This document shows positions 46,587-55,519 of a stretch of DNA of 64,000 bases, piece by piece. Positions within the stretch are counted from its first letter, which is position 1; every line of letters begins with the position of its first letter. The stretch comes from Actinomycetes bacterium (GTDB taxonomy: Bacteria > Actinomycetota > Thermoleophilia > Solirubrobacterales > JACPNS01). The notes below the pieces were generated by a model that ran no database searches, was not told the origin of the DNA, and was given only the letters and a program-made list of their open reading frames with translations. The position numbers and the translations under genes were made by a program. The stretch spans positions 1 to 64,000 of the forward strand of contig JAEYBE010000026.1 in NCBI GenBank assembly GCA_023404495.1, given 5' to 3'.

Positions 46587-48644
46587 ATGGAATCCTCGAC
46601 CTCCGCTATCGGACCGGCGACGCAGTCGCTCGCTGCGGACGTCAAGCCCGGCTTCGGCGCTCAGGCGTGGGCGGCGAGTGTCTTGACTTTCCTTGTCGTA
46701 GCTCTCGCGGTGTTCACCGCGGCCATTACGTCTTTCTCGACGCGCGGCGACTGGATATTCGATCTCGGCGCGGCGGTGCTGGCGCTCTTCTCCGCAGGAT
46801 TCGGCTGGCTGATCATTCGTTTTCGTCCGGGCAACGCAGTGGGCTGGCTGTTGCTGCTGCAGGCGCTCGCCGTGGCGCTGCTCGGCGCGAGCGAGGCCTA
46901 CTCGATCCGAATGATCGACGCGGGCGAGCCGTACTCGCTAACCACCCGCCTGATCGCGGTCTACTCAAACGCGACTTGGCCGCTGCTGTTCGCGGGCTTT
47001 GCCGGCGTGGCGTACGTTTTTCCCGACGGTCGGTTCTTTTCCAGGCGATACCGGCGGTGGGGGCAGTTCACGGCGATCAGCGTGGCCGTGGTCCTGATCG
47101 GCACGTTCTTCTCGAACGAACCATTGAGCGGTGCGTTGGAACCGATCGACAGTCCGCTCCCGACGCTGCCGTCCGCCCTTGAGGCGCTTTCGTTCTTCTT
47201 GGTCTTCGGGATGCTGTTCGGCCTGATCGCCGCCGCCTTCTCGGTTCGTGCGCGACTTCGCGCGTCAACCGGCGACACCCGTCTCCAGGTCCTCTGGCTG
47301 GCTTACGCGGCGCTGTGGATCCCGCTGACGCTCGCGCTCTGTTTTGTGGACGGCCTGCTGCTGGGCAAGTCAGGCGGCCCATTGACCGTGATCGGCCTCG
47401 CCGTGATGTTCGTGATGATGCCGCTGGCAATCGCGATCGGCATCCTTCGCTATCGCCTTATGGACATCGAACTGGTGATCAACCGGACACTCGTCTACGG
47501 AGCGTTGACCGGAGTGGTCGCGACTGTCTACATCGGCGTGGTCGCCGGCTTCGACGCGATCATCGGCAACCGCGGGCTGGCAGGACTGCTGGCCGTCGGG
47601 GTTGTTGCTGTGATCATCCAGCCGTTGCACGCGCGCCTCCAAGCGCGCGTTGATCGTTGGATCTACGGCGATCGTGCCAATCCATACGCGGCTCTGCAGC
47701 GACTTGACGCGAGACTTCGCGAAACGCTCACGCCATCCGAAGTCGTGCAGACGGTCGTCGAGTCCGTGGCCGAGGCGCTGCGGCTCCCCTACGCCGCGGT
47801 GGAATTCGCGCGCGGCGTCGACTCGCAGGTGGTCGCTTCATACGGTGTCGTTGGTCGCGGGGCGATTGAGCGTCGCGACCTCTCCTACCGCGGAAAGGAA
47901 GTCGGGATGCTGGTGGTCGAAGTACCGCCAGGTCGCTCTCTGGCATCTGCCGATGAGCGGCTGCTGGACGACCTTGCAAGCCACGTCGGCGTCGCCGTGC
48001 AATCGGTCAAGCTCACGGCCGAACTGCAGCAGTCGAGAAAGGACCTCGTGACCGCGCGTGAAGAAGAAAGACGTCGATTGCGCCGCGATCTGCACGACGG
48101 CGTCGGTCCGACGCTCGCAGCGATGTCGATGAAACTCGGGGTGCTTGACGATCGCGTCGACGATAAAGATCGACCACTCGTCACCCAGCTTGGCGAAGAA
48201 GTCCAGGCGACGATCACAGACATCCGCCGCCTGGTCTACGAGCTCCGCCCGCCCGCTCTGGACGAGTACGGGCTCGTCCCTGCATTGACTGAACAAGCGA
48301 CACATCTCTCCGCCTCCGGCACGAGCTTCGCGGTCAGTGGCCCAAGCGAGATGCCGCTGCTGCCCGCGGCAGTTGAAGTTGCGACTTACAGGATCGCGCT
48401 CGAGGCGATGACAAACGTCTCCAAGCACGCCGGGGCGACAAAATGCGCGGTGGAGTTGTCGATCAACGGCGAAATCCAGCTGAAGGTCTCTGACGATGGC
48501 ACGGGATTCTCGCCGAGCGCACGACACGGTGTCGGGATGAGCTCGATGCGCGAGCGCGCCGCCGAGATTGGCGGCGAACTAACCGTCGAGACGGGTGGTG
48601 GCGGAACGGTCGTCAGCGCGATCCTTCCGCTGGAGGGCGAATGA
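46587..48644 (+). CDS. NarL-type sensor histidine kinase with membrane and GAF domains
   Basis: A 685-aa kinase. Residues 1 to about 330 hold about nine hydrophobic segments, a GAF domain follows (about 390-480), then a HisKA_3 dimerisation domain with RRRLRRDLHDGVGPTLAAM (His about residue 503) and a HATPase domain (VSDDGTGFSPSARHGVGMSS, MRERAAEIGGELTV). It should phosphorylate itself and pass phosphate to the regulator encoded next, which overlaps it by 4 bp. The membrane part resembles sensors that detect envelope stress or lipid state, but the signal is unknown. Confidence 0.88.
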   Translation: MESSTSAIGPATQSLAADVKPGFGAQAWAASVLTFLVVALAVFTAAITSFSTRGDWIFDLGAAVLALFSAGFGWLIIRFRPGNAVGWLLLLQALAVALLGASEAYSIRMIDAGEPYSLTTRLIAVYSNATWPLLFAGFAGVAYVFPDGRFFSRRYRRWGQFTAISVAVVLIGTFFSNEPLSGALEPIDSPLPTLPSALEALSFFLVFGMLFGLIAAAFSVRARLRASTGDTRLQVLWLAYAALWIPLTLALCFVDGLLLGKSGGPLTVIGLAVMFVMMPLAIAIGILRYRLMDIELVINRTLVYGALTGVVATVYIGVVAGFDAIIGNRGLAGLLAVGVVAVIIQPLHARLQARVDRWIYGDRANPYAALQRLDARLRETLTPSEVVQTVVESVAEALRLPYAAVEFARGVDSQVVASYGVVGRGAIERRDLSYRGKEVGMLVVEVPPGRSLASADERLLDDLASHVGVAVQSVKLTAELQQSRKDLVTAREEERRRLRRDLHDGVGPTLAAMSMKLGVLDDRVDDKDRPLVTQLGEEVQATITDIRRLVYELRPPALDEYGLVPALTEQATHLSASGTSFAVSGPSEMPLLPAAVEVATYRIALEAMTNVSKHAGATKCAVELSINGEIQLKVSDDGTGFSPSARHGVGMSSMRERAAEIGGELTVETGGGGTVVSAILPLEGE

Positions 48645-49291
48645 CTCGACAGGTCATGCGCGTGTTGATCGCCGACGATCACCCCGCCTTCCGCGACGGG
48701 CTCCGGTTGATGCTTGATGCGGCCGATGACATCGAAGTCGTCGGCGAAGCCACCACCGGTGCTGAAGCTGTGAGCGCAGCTGCCCAGCTCGCGCCAGATG
48801 CGATTCTGATGGATCTTCAGATGCCCGAATTGAACGGCATCGAAGCCACGCGCTCGATAACTGGCAACAACCCGGATATCGGCGTGATCGTGATCACGAT
48901 GTTCGAGGATGACGACTCCGTCTTCGCGGCGATGCGCGCCGGCGCGCGTGGATATCTCTTGAAGGGAGCACAGCGTGACGACATCCTGCGCGCCGTCCGC
49001 GCTATCGGCAGCGGGGAGGCGATTTTCGGTCCGTCGATTGCCGCTCGGCTGATCGACTATTTCAATGCGACGCCGCGCACGCTCTTCCCGGAACTGACTG
49101 ACCGCGAACGCGAGGTCCTCGACCTGATCGCCGCCGGCAAGAGCAACTCCGCGATCGCCGAGCACCTCTTCCTGAGCCTGAAGACCGTGCGCAACCACGT
49201 GAGCAACATCTTCAACAAGCTCCAGGTGGCTGACCGCGCCAGCGCGATCGAAAAAGCGCGGGGAGCCGGTATGGGAGTGCGGCCGCAGTAG
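48641..49291 (+). CDS. LuxR/NarL-family response regulator
   Basis: A 216-aa two-domain regulator. The receiver has the acidic pair VLIADDHPAF, phospho-acceptor Asp58 in ILMDLQMPE and Lys in YLLKGAQRDD. The DNA-binding LuxR domain is LTDREREVLDLIAAGKSNS, then IAEHLFLSLKTVRNHVSNIF. It is coupled to the upstream histidine kinase by an ATGA overlap. Target genes are not evident from the window. Confidence 0.92.
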   Translation: MTRQVMRVLIADDHPAFRDGLRLMLDAADDIEVVGEATTGAEAVSAAAQLAPDAILMDLQMPELNGIEATRSITGNNPDIGVIVITMFEDDDSVFAAMRAGARGYLLKGAQRDDILRAVRAIGSGEAIFGPSIAARLIDYFNATPRTLFPELTDREREVLDLIAAGKSNSAIAEHLFLSLKTVRNHVSNIFNKLQVADRASAIEKARGAGMGVRPQ

Positions 49292-49337
49292 AGATTCGTT
49301 GATCTGTCGCTCGAGATTCAACGAAGCCTGCGCGCGC

Positions 49338-49700
49338 TCACAAATCCACGATCGTCTCAAACCCTCCGTAGATCATCCGCGACGGATCGAATATCCGATC
49401 GGTCTCCTGCATCATCTTCAGCATCCGCGGGTCGGTCATGATCTGCTCGTTGATCTCGTCGCGCTGCGCGCGCGACTTATAAGTGATCCACGCAAAGATC
49501 ACCGTCTCGTTGTTCTTGCGCTCGACGCTGCGCGGGAACGAGGTGACCTTGCCGTATGGCACGTCGTCCGCGACGCACTCGCGGTACTCGATCGCGCCGA
49601 GTTCGCGCCAGAGCTTTCCTGCTTTGCGCGCAAGCTTGCGGTAATCCTCGACGTTCTTCTTTGGCACTGCCAGAACAAACCCATCGACGTACTTGGCCAT
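49338..49700 (-). CDS. DUF1428-family protein
   Basis: A 120-aa protein that matches DUF1428 well: MAKYVDGFVLAVPKKNVEDY at the start, ECVADDVPYGKVTSFPRSV in the middle and MIYGGFETIVDL at the end. It is a small dimeric ferredoxin-like fold (YbaA type) of unknown function. It lies downstream of the PhoX-type gene on the same strand and is separated from it by a terminator. Confidence 0.88.
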   Translation of the reverse strand: MAKYVDGFVLAVPKKNVEDYRKLARKAGKLWRELGAIEYRECVADDVPYGKVTSFPRSVERKNNETVIFAWITYKSRAQRDEINEQIMTDPRMLKMMQETDRIFDPSRMIYGGFETIVDL

Positions 49701-49789
49701 CTCGGTCCTCGCTGTTTCTCGGAGTCAGGAATCTCAGCTTTGCATGTCGACCGCAGGCCTGGCTCAGAGAAACTGCCACCAGCCACGAC

Positions 49790-49816
49790 AAAGGCCGCCC
49801 GGGATAGGCGGCCTTT
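49790..49816 (-). terminator. Hairpin terminator of PhoX-like gene
   Basis: AAAGGCCGCC (49790-49799) pairs with GGCGGCCTTT (49807-49816) around a 7-nt loop. It lies 26 bp downstream of the PhoX-like gene stop. Confidence 0.65.
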
Positions 49817-49841
49817 GAAGCTTGCACGGTGTCGCGCACTG

Positions 49842-51347
49842 CTAGCGCTTGCGCATCAACAGCAACTGACCGTCCTCGACAGTGCCGGCTGCCGGAGCGG
49901 CAGTCGGCGAGTGTGCCTGCACGTCGAAGAGCCAGCTTTCGGGTCCGAACTCATTGCTTGTCTCGATGATTCCGCTCGTCTCCCAGATGCCTGGTCCGAC
50001 GGCGACCCCGTCCCGGCCCGGCGGCGAGAGCTGCGCGACGCGCGTGGCCGCGTAGTTGTTCTTCAGGTCGTAACGCCAGATGCTGCCGTCTCGACCCTTC
50101 GAAGCCATCACCGGACGTGACTCACCGGTGCCATCCTCATTGATCATCAGGTAGCGGCCATTGACGTCGATGTTGTCAGGCGAGATCGCTGTGTCTCCGC
50201 CGCCGGCGATCACCTGGTCTGCGTTGTACACCACGGTGAGCTTCGCCGCGGATGTCGGGTTCGCCGTGTTCAGGTTGATCCGGTACAGCCGCCCGAGCTT
50301 GTTGTACGGATTCACTGACGGGAAGTTCGCGCCAGTCGTGACGAAGTGGAACTGACCTGGTGACTGAACGTTGCCGGCACCGTCCTCGATGCGGACGAAT
50401 CCCATCGCACCTGCCGCGTCGGCTGCCGCTTCGAGCTGCGTCTCCGTGAGCGTGTCGGCGTTCGGGATCTGGGTCCAGCTTCCAGTCGTGGAACCGCCCG
50501 GCAGGTCGCCTTCGTGCGCGACACCCGCACCGCCGACAAACACATAGAGCTTTCCGTTGTCCAGGCCGTTGCGCCGGAGCACCGATCGCGAGTGGGGCAC
50601 CTTCGTGCCGACGTACATGTACAGCTGCGAGTCTGGACTGGCGGGCCCATCCTCGAGCACCATGATTACCGTCTTCAGTCCGGTGTGCGGGAGTACGACC
50701 TGGTTCTCCTTGGCAAAGTGACCGAACTTTGGCAGCGTGTGCAGCCGATCGTCGAAGATCGCGACCGATAGCCCGCCATTGCCGTCAAACGTCTGCGCGC
50801 CGCCGGACTCCTCGCCCGTCAGGTAGACCGGTTCACTGAATCCCACCGTCGCATCGGCGAGAAATCCCGAGCAGAAGCGCGAGAAGGCCGACGTCGCATT
50901 GGCCGTGGTCGCGATCGGGCCGACGTAGCTGTTCTCGGAATAGATCGAGCTGTAGGCGAGGTCTCCCGACTTCACCGAGCCATCGCGGCGGAGCCGCCAG
51001 GTGCTGACGAACGCGCCGCGCGTCTGCGGCTGCCCAATCACCGGCTCAGACGTGACGGTCTGCCCGAGTTCCTGGTTCATGAAGACGGTCCGGCGACCGC
51101 GCTGACGGGTGATTCCAAGCCCGTCGGGGATGCCGACCATTTGCACGCTTTGCGATTTGTTCGATGTGCGGGGAACCCGGTCGCCGACCGAAAGCAGCGG
51201 CTTGACCGAGTAGCTACCGCCGACCGGAGTGGCGTAGGGCTTGACTGACGTGAAGAATCCAAAAGCGGCATGGGCCGTCGCAACAGCGCCCGCTACAACG
51301 AGCGCGCTGAGGACCGATGCCGCGAGCATCTTCTGTGCTCGGGACAT
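49842..51347 (-). CDS. Exported PhoX-like (DUF839) phosphatase
   Basis: A 501-aa exported protein. It has a signal peptide (cleavage near TAHA) and a large propeller-like domain. Visible family features are GGDTAISPDNIDVNGRYLMI, YLTGEESGGAQTFD and FVFVGGAGVAHEGDLPGG-like blocks. PhoX enzymes are Ca2+/Fe3+-dependent phosphomonoesterases of the outer surface. Not all metal ligands can be verified by eye, so it could also be a DUF839 relative with another function. A Pho-type regulation is possible but no clear PhoP site is claimed. Confidence 0.72.
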   Translation of the reverse strand: MSRAQKMLAASVLSALVVAGAVATAHAAFGFFTSVKPYATPVGGSYSVKPLLSVGDRVPRTSNKSQSVQMVGIPDGLGITRQRGRRTVFMNQELGQTVTSEPVIGQPQTRGAFVSTWRLRRDGSVKSGDLAYSSIYSENSYVGPIATTANATSAFSRFCSGFLADATVGFSEPVYLTGEESGGAQTFDGNGGLSVAIFDDRLHTLPKFGHFAKENQVVLPHTGLKTVIMVLEDGPASPDSQLYMYVGTKVPHSRSVLRRNGLDNGKLYVFVGGAGVAHEGDLPGGSTTGSWTQIPNADTLTETQLEAAADAAGAMGFVRIEDGAGNVQSPGQFHFVTTGANFPSVNPYNKLGRLYRINLNTANPTSAAKLTVVYNADQVIAGGGDTAISPDNIDVNGRYLMINEDGTGESRPVMASKGRDGSIWRYDLKNNYAATRVAQLSPPGRDGVAVGPGIWETSGIIETSNEFGPESWLFDVQAHSPTAAPAAGTVEDGQLLLMRKR

Positions 51348-51519
51348 TGCGTTCTCCTGTGTATTCGATGATGGCCCGCGGGAGGGACGAGCGCCGCGGG
51401 TCGGGCCGATTTATGACCTTTCGATACTGCGAGCCGAAAACTAGTGCCGCGTGCCGGTGATGCCGTTAAGAACTGGTCGCCGAACGGTTACAAGGTTGAG
51501 ACACCTGCCGTCGGCGAGA

Positions 51520-51747
51520 TCAGTCGGCCGACTGTTCGAGCAGTTCGCGCGCCGCTTCGAGGTCTCTGGCGCGAACAAGGATCTCCTGCGGACCCCACGT
51601 ACCAAGCCCGTCGCCGATCCCGGCCGCGCGATTGGTCATCCGCGAAATGCAGTCGATGCCCGAGTCTCGCAGCACCGAGAGCAGCAGCTCGGCCTCACTC
51701 TGCGAAGGGGCGACATGCGCAACCACGAGTTCGTCTGAATCACTCAT
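51520..51747 (-). CDS. DUF2007-type small protein
   Basis: A 75-aa soluble protein with VVAHVAPSQSEAELLLSVLR, then RDSGIDCISRM and WGPQEILVRARDLEAARELL. This is the pattern of DUF2007 (putative signal transducing protein). It has one cysteine and no membrane segment. It is isolated between spacers of 172 and 134 bp. Function unknown. Confidence 0.7.
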   Translation of the reverse strand: MSDSDELVVAHVAPSQSEAELLLSVLRDSGIDCISRMTNRAAGIGDGLGTWGPQEILVRARDLEAARELLEQSAD

Positions 51748-51881
51748 TCCTGCTCGCACCCTAGTGACCCGCAAAGCGGCGCGCTGCGCGGCGGTCGCCC
51801 GACTCGCATGTCCGCCATTCTGACGAACAGGGAGCCGGTCGCGATCCCGCGCTTCAAGCAACTTGGATACGGAGGGTCTGC

Positions 51882-52823
51882 TCAACCCCCAATCGCCGAC
51901 ATCAACTGCGGCCATGCCACGCGCATTTCGCGCTTCCACTCGGACCAGCTGTGGCTGGCGTTGTAATAGTGCGTCGTCACCGGGATGCCGAGTGAGCCCA
52001 GCTTGGTCGCAAGGCCCTTGGTTTCCTTGTCAACCTGGGCCTCGACCGGGTCACTCGTTCCGCCAGAGGACAAGAACAGCGACTTGCCGGCGAGGCTCGC
52101 CGCCTGATTCCACGGGTCGTTGCGCTGCCAGATCAGCCGCTGGGCGGGGACTGCCGGGTCGCCCCAGACGCGCTTCCAATCGGCGCCGCAGGCCAAGCCG
52201 GGCGTCGTGACACCGGTGCCACCGGCGTACTGGTGCAGCGGATCGACGTCGCCGCTGAAGGCCGCGGCCGCCTTGAAGAGCTCGGGACGATTGGCGGCGA
52301 ACTTCATTGCGCCCAGGCCACCCATCGAGTTGCCGGCGACAGCGCGGTTGGTGCCCGCCCGATAGCCGCGCTCGAGAATCTGGCGCACCTCTGTGAGCAC
52401 GAACGTCTCCCACTTGGGCTTCCCGCCGGAGCCGTAGTTCCACCAGTCGCTGTAGGCGCTGCACCAACTCGTATCCGGCATCGCAACGATCGCGCCGCTG
52501 GTGGCCGCAAGGGACTTGATGTCGGTCTTGCTTGTCCAGGAGGTGTAGTCGTCAAATCCGCCATGCAGGACGAAGAGCACGGGCCATGTCCGCGTCGCCG
52601 TGGGCGACCAGCCGCTCGGCAGCAGCAGGCGCACATTGCGCGTGCTCTGCTCCGTCGATGGTGACTTGATCGTGACGTCGAGGGTCTGCGAGTCGATTCT
52701 GCGCTCTGCGGAGACCGTCGCCCCCGTATCTGCCGTAACCGCTGCGCTTCCAGTCGAGGCCACGATGGCCAGAGACGCGAGCGCGATCGTCGTCGCGCTC
52801 GTGATGATCTGTCGAGTACTCAT
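51882..52823 (-). CDS. Secreted esterase, alpha/beta hydrolase (Ag85/EstD-like)
   Basis: A 313-aa exported hydrolase. It has a signal peptide (cleavage near GSAAV), the nucleophile elbow AGNSMGGLGAM (Ser), WPVLFVLHGGFDDYTSW with the oxyanion hole and a late His in YNASHSWSEWKREM. The fold is the esterase D/antigen 85 type; mycolyl transfer is possible only if the organism makes mycolates. GGGAG before ATG 52823 is a good ribosome site. It is downstream of the GH3 gene on the same strand. Confidence 0.85.
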   Translation of the reverse strand: MSTRQIITSATTIALASLAIVASTGSAAVTADTGATVSAERRIDSQTLDVTIKSPSTEQSTRNVRLLLPSGWSPTATRTWPVLFVLHGGFDDYTSWTSKTDIKSLAATSGAIVAMPDTSWCSAYSDWWNYGSGGKPKWETFVLTEVRQILERGYRAGTNRAVAGNSMGGLGAMKFAANRPELFKAAAAFSGDVDPLHQYAGGTGVTTPGLACGADWKRVWGDPAVPAQRLIWQRNDPWNQAASLAGKSLFLSSGGTSDPVEAQVDKETKGLATKLGSLGIPVTTHYYNASHSWSEWKREMRVAWPQLMSAIGG

Positions 52824-52855
52824 ATTCACTCCCCAGTGAGGTTGCATTGCATTGC

Positions 52856-52871
52856 GCCGGCCGATGCCGGC
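52856..52871 (-). terminator. Short GC hairpin between GH3 and esterase genes
   Basis: GCCGGC at 52856-52861 and 52866-52871 can pair around a CGAT loop. It is 24 bp downstream of the GH3 stop. Weak candidate. Confidence 0.3.
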
Positions 52872-52894
52872 CTGAGCTACTGCTTGCCGCTCCG

Positions 52895-55108
52895 TCAGCC
52901 GGCCGGCGTGACGTCCGCCCTAAGGCGAATGTCACGCGACGAGCTGCCGACGGCGATCCGGTAGATGCCGGAAGCCTTGTTCCAGTCATTGCGGCGCACG
53001 TCCCAGTAGCGGAACGAACGCGCGTCGAGCCTGAGCGTCACTTCCGAGGCCTCGCCCGGGGAGAGCGTCAGTTTCGTGAACTGGCGCAGAACCCGCGGCG
53101 GCTGCGTCACCGACGAGGACGGGTCCGGCAGCTCGGCGTAGACCTGCGGCACTTCCGCTGCGCGGCGCGTACCGACGTTTCGGACGCGGAAGCTGACACT
53201 CGCTCCGCCGTCGGAAGTCGCCGAGACGGAGAGGTTCGAATAGTTGAAGTCGCCGCCATATGAAAGCCCGTACCCAAACGGGAAGAGCGGCGCGATCGAT
53301 CGCTCGTCGTACCAGCGGTAGCCCACGAAAACGCCTTCGCGGTACTCGATCTTGTCCTTCACGCCCGGCCACTGATTCGGCGAACCGGCGGTCGGCAGGT
53401 CGGCCTCGCTTGCCGGGAAGGTCACCGGCAGGCGGCCCGACGGGTTCACGTCGCCAAACAGCAAGCGGGCGATCGCTTTGCCGGCGCTTTCACCTGGGTA
53501 CCAGGCCTCGAGCACTGCTGGGACGCTGCCGAGCCACGGCATCGTCACCGGTCCGCCGGTCTCAAGGACCACGATCGTGCGCGGATTTGCCGCAGCAACC
53601 GCGGCGATCAGGGCGTCGGCACCGTCGTCGAGCGTGAGATTCGCTCGGTCGCCACCCTCCGCCTGCGTGTCGCGCGCAAAGACGACCGCGACCTGGCTGC
53701 GCGCGGCGAGTGCCGCCGCCTGCTGCGGGATGGTCCCGCTGTCGTATTCGACGCTCGCACTTGGGATGCGCGCGGCGATCCCGGCGAGCGGCGCAGTGGT
53801 GCGCGCCGGCCAGACCAGCGAGGAACCACCACCAGATGGGTAGCCGGTTCCCTTGCGCTGCGGCAGGGGCTCCGGGTTCGGGAACACCGATGTGGTCGGA
53901 CGACCGTCCGAGCTGCCATCGGCATTTGCCCCGATCACGGCGACGGAGCTGGTCGATGCGGGATCGAGCGGCAAGATGTCGCCGCTGTTCTTCAGCAGCA
54001 CGGCCGAACGCTCGGCGATCTCCTGCGCGTCGCGCTCGCCGGCCGCGACATCGATTCCGCGGACGCGCGGCGGGTCATCGACGATCCCGAACTCGAACAT
54101 GCCGAGCAGGATTCGATAAGCCATGTCGTCCAGGCGCGATTGCCGGACCAGGCCGAACGTCACCGCAAGTGCCAGCGGCGCGCCGAAGAAGAAGCCCGCC
54201 GGCTGCTCCTGGTCGAGACCATTGTTGGCCGAATCGATCGTGCTGCTGGTGCCGAGGATCCAGTCGCTCATCACCCATCCGTCAAAGCCCCAAGAGTTCT
54301 TCAGGATGTTCTTGAGCAGGTGGGCGTTCTCGCAGGCGTGAACCGCGTTGACCTTGTTGTAAGCACACATGACCGCGCCGATCCGCGTGCTCTTGACCGC
54401 GGTCTCAAACGCCGGCAGATAGATCTCGCGCAGCGTGCGCTCGTCGAGATTGGAGCTGCTGGTGAAGCGCGTGGCGTCGTTGTTGTTGGCGGCAAAGTGC
54501 TTGAGGCCATTGACCACCTTGGCCGCGCCCACAGCAACCTGCTCGCTCGTGACCATGCGCCCGCTGAGGTACGGGTCTTCGCCGAGCGTTTCGAACGCAC
54601 GGCCGTAGCGCGGATCGCGCACGATGTTGGCCATCCCTGAGAGCGAGACGTTGAAGCCCATCGCTCGCGTCTCGCGGCCGATCACCTCACCGGCCTGCGC
54701 GCTGACCGCCGGATCCCAACTTGCGGCGCGCGCGACCGGGGCGGGCAGCTCGGTTGCTTCTGCGGGGGGTAGCCACGGCGCGAGAACTCGCATTGCCTGT
54801 CGGCTGCAGACGTTCGTCACGCCGGCGTCACCACCGACGATCGACATTGCCGGCAGTCCGAGGCGATCATTGGCACGCACCCATCCGTCGCCGGCACTTC
54901 CTCCGCAGGGGAAGTCGCCGTGGACGATCGCCAGCTTCTCGGCCTGAGTCATCGCTGCCAGGGCAAGCCTCGCGCGATCCTGCGGCGAGCGCGACGGATC
55001 AAGCCACGCGCGCGCGGCGTCGGCGGTGGGCACGAGCAAAAGCAAACTGATTGCCGCAGCCGCGACAGCGACAACAGCTCGGACGGATGAAACCCGGCCA
55101 GCAGACAT
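52895..55108 (-). CDS. Secreted glycoside hydrolase family 3 beta-glucosidase-type enzyme
   Basis: A 737-aa exported GH3 enzyme. It has a signal peptide (cleavage near ADAA), the N-terminal TIM-barrel with KHFAANNNDATRF and the nucleophile Asp in GFDGWVMSDWILG, then the alpha/beta sandwich (SAVLLKNSGDILPLDP), then a C-terminal fibronectin III-like domain (SFRVRNVGTRRAAEVPQVYA). It should remove beta-linked sugars from the ends of oligosaccharides outside the cell. GGGAG precedes ATG 55108. The exact linkage preferred cannot be told. It shares direction with the esterase and is divergent from the gene at 55230. Confidence 0.9.
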   Translation of the reverse strand: MSAGRVSSVRAVVAVAAAAISLLLLVPTADAARAWLDPSRSPQDRARLALAAMTQAEKLAIVHGDFPCGGSAGDGWVRANDRLGLPAMSIVGGDAGVTNVCSRQAMRVLAPWLPPAEATELPAPVARAASWDPAVSAQAGEVIGRETRAMGFNVSLSGMANIVRDPRYGRAFETLGEDPYLSGRMVTSEQVAVGAAKVVNGLKHFAANNNDATRFTSSSNLDERTLREIYLPAFETAVKSTRIGAVMCAYNKVNAVHACENAHLLKNILKNSWGFDGWVMSDWILGTSSTIDSANNGLDQEQPAGFFFGAPLALAVTFGLVRQSRLDDMAYRILLGMFEFGIVDDPPRVRGIDVAAGERDAQEIAERSAVLLKNSGDILPLDPASTSSVAVIGANADGSSDGRPTTSVFPNPEPLPQRKGTGYPSGGGSSLVWPARTTAPLAGIAARIPSASVEYDSGTIPQQAAALAARSQVAVVFARDTQAEGGDRANLTLDDGADALIAAVAAANPRTIVVLETGGPVTMPWLGSVPAVLEAWYPGESAGKAIARLLFGDVNPSGRLPVTFPASEADLPTAGSPNQWPGVKDKIEYREGVFVGYRWYDERSIAPLFPFGYGLSYGGDFNYSNLSVSATSDGGASVSFRVRNVGTRRAAEVPQVYAELPDPSSSVTQPPRVLRQFTKLTLSPGEASEVTLRLDARSFRYWDVRRNDWNKASGIYRIAVGSSSRDIRLRADVTPAG

Positions 55109-55229
55109 ATGACGATCTCCCCAGATCAGACTTTTGGTTCCGAATAGCGCGACAGTGTATTGCGTACAGCCGTGTTCGTCAAGTGCACACGGCGGCAAAA
55201 GCGACCGCGCCGCCGATTACGGTCTGCGC

Positions 55230-55493
55230 ATGAGCGAAGTAGACGACCAGGTCATTGCCAAGCTGAAGGCGCTCCATCACGAGAGCTTCGAGCACACCGA
55301 AGGCTTCACGTGCTTCAGGCAGTTCACCCTGGAGACGAGCGGACTCGATCCGGAACTGCTCGAGAACTGGATCGCCGACCATGGCGGTCACTTGAAGCAC
55401 ATCCGCATACCTGCCGATGAGAACATCGGCCGCAGCATTCCGCAGCCAGACAGCGAACCTGTCTACTTCGTGCCGAGCGAGCTGCTCACCTGA
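55230..55493 (+). CDS. Small soluble protein, hypothetical
   Basis: An 87-aa protein starting with MSEVDDQVIAKLKALHHES, with FTCFRQFTLETSGLDPELLE in the middle and a Pro/Ser-rich end. Its acidic, alpha/beta-looking make-up suggests a compact domain, but no family is recognised. It is upstream of the propeller gene by 26 bp and may be cotranscribed with it. Confidence 0.5.
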   Translation: MSEVDDQVIAKLKALHHESFEHTEGFTCFRQFTLETSGLDPELLENWIADHGGHLKHIRIPADENIGRSIPQPDSEPVYFVPSELLT

Positions 55494-55519
55494 CAAACCG
55501 ACCAGGAGATCCGACCCAA

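Noticed and set aside
51444..51764. Possible gene between PhoX-like and DUF2007 genes
   Set aside because: Basic, Pro/Arg-rich shadow composition and overlap with the DUF2007-type gene.
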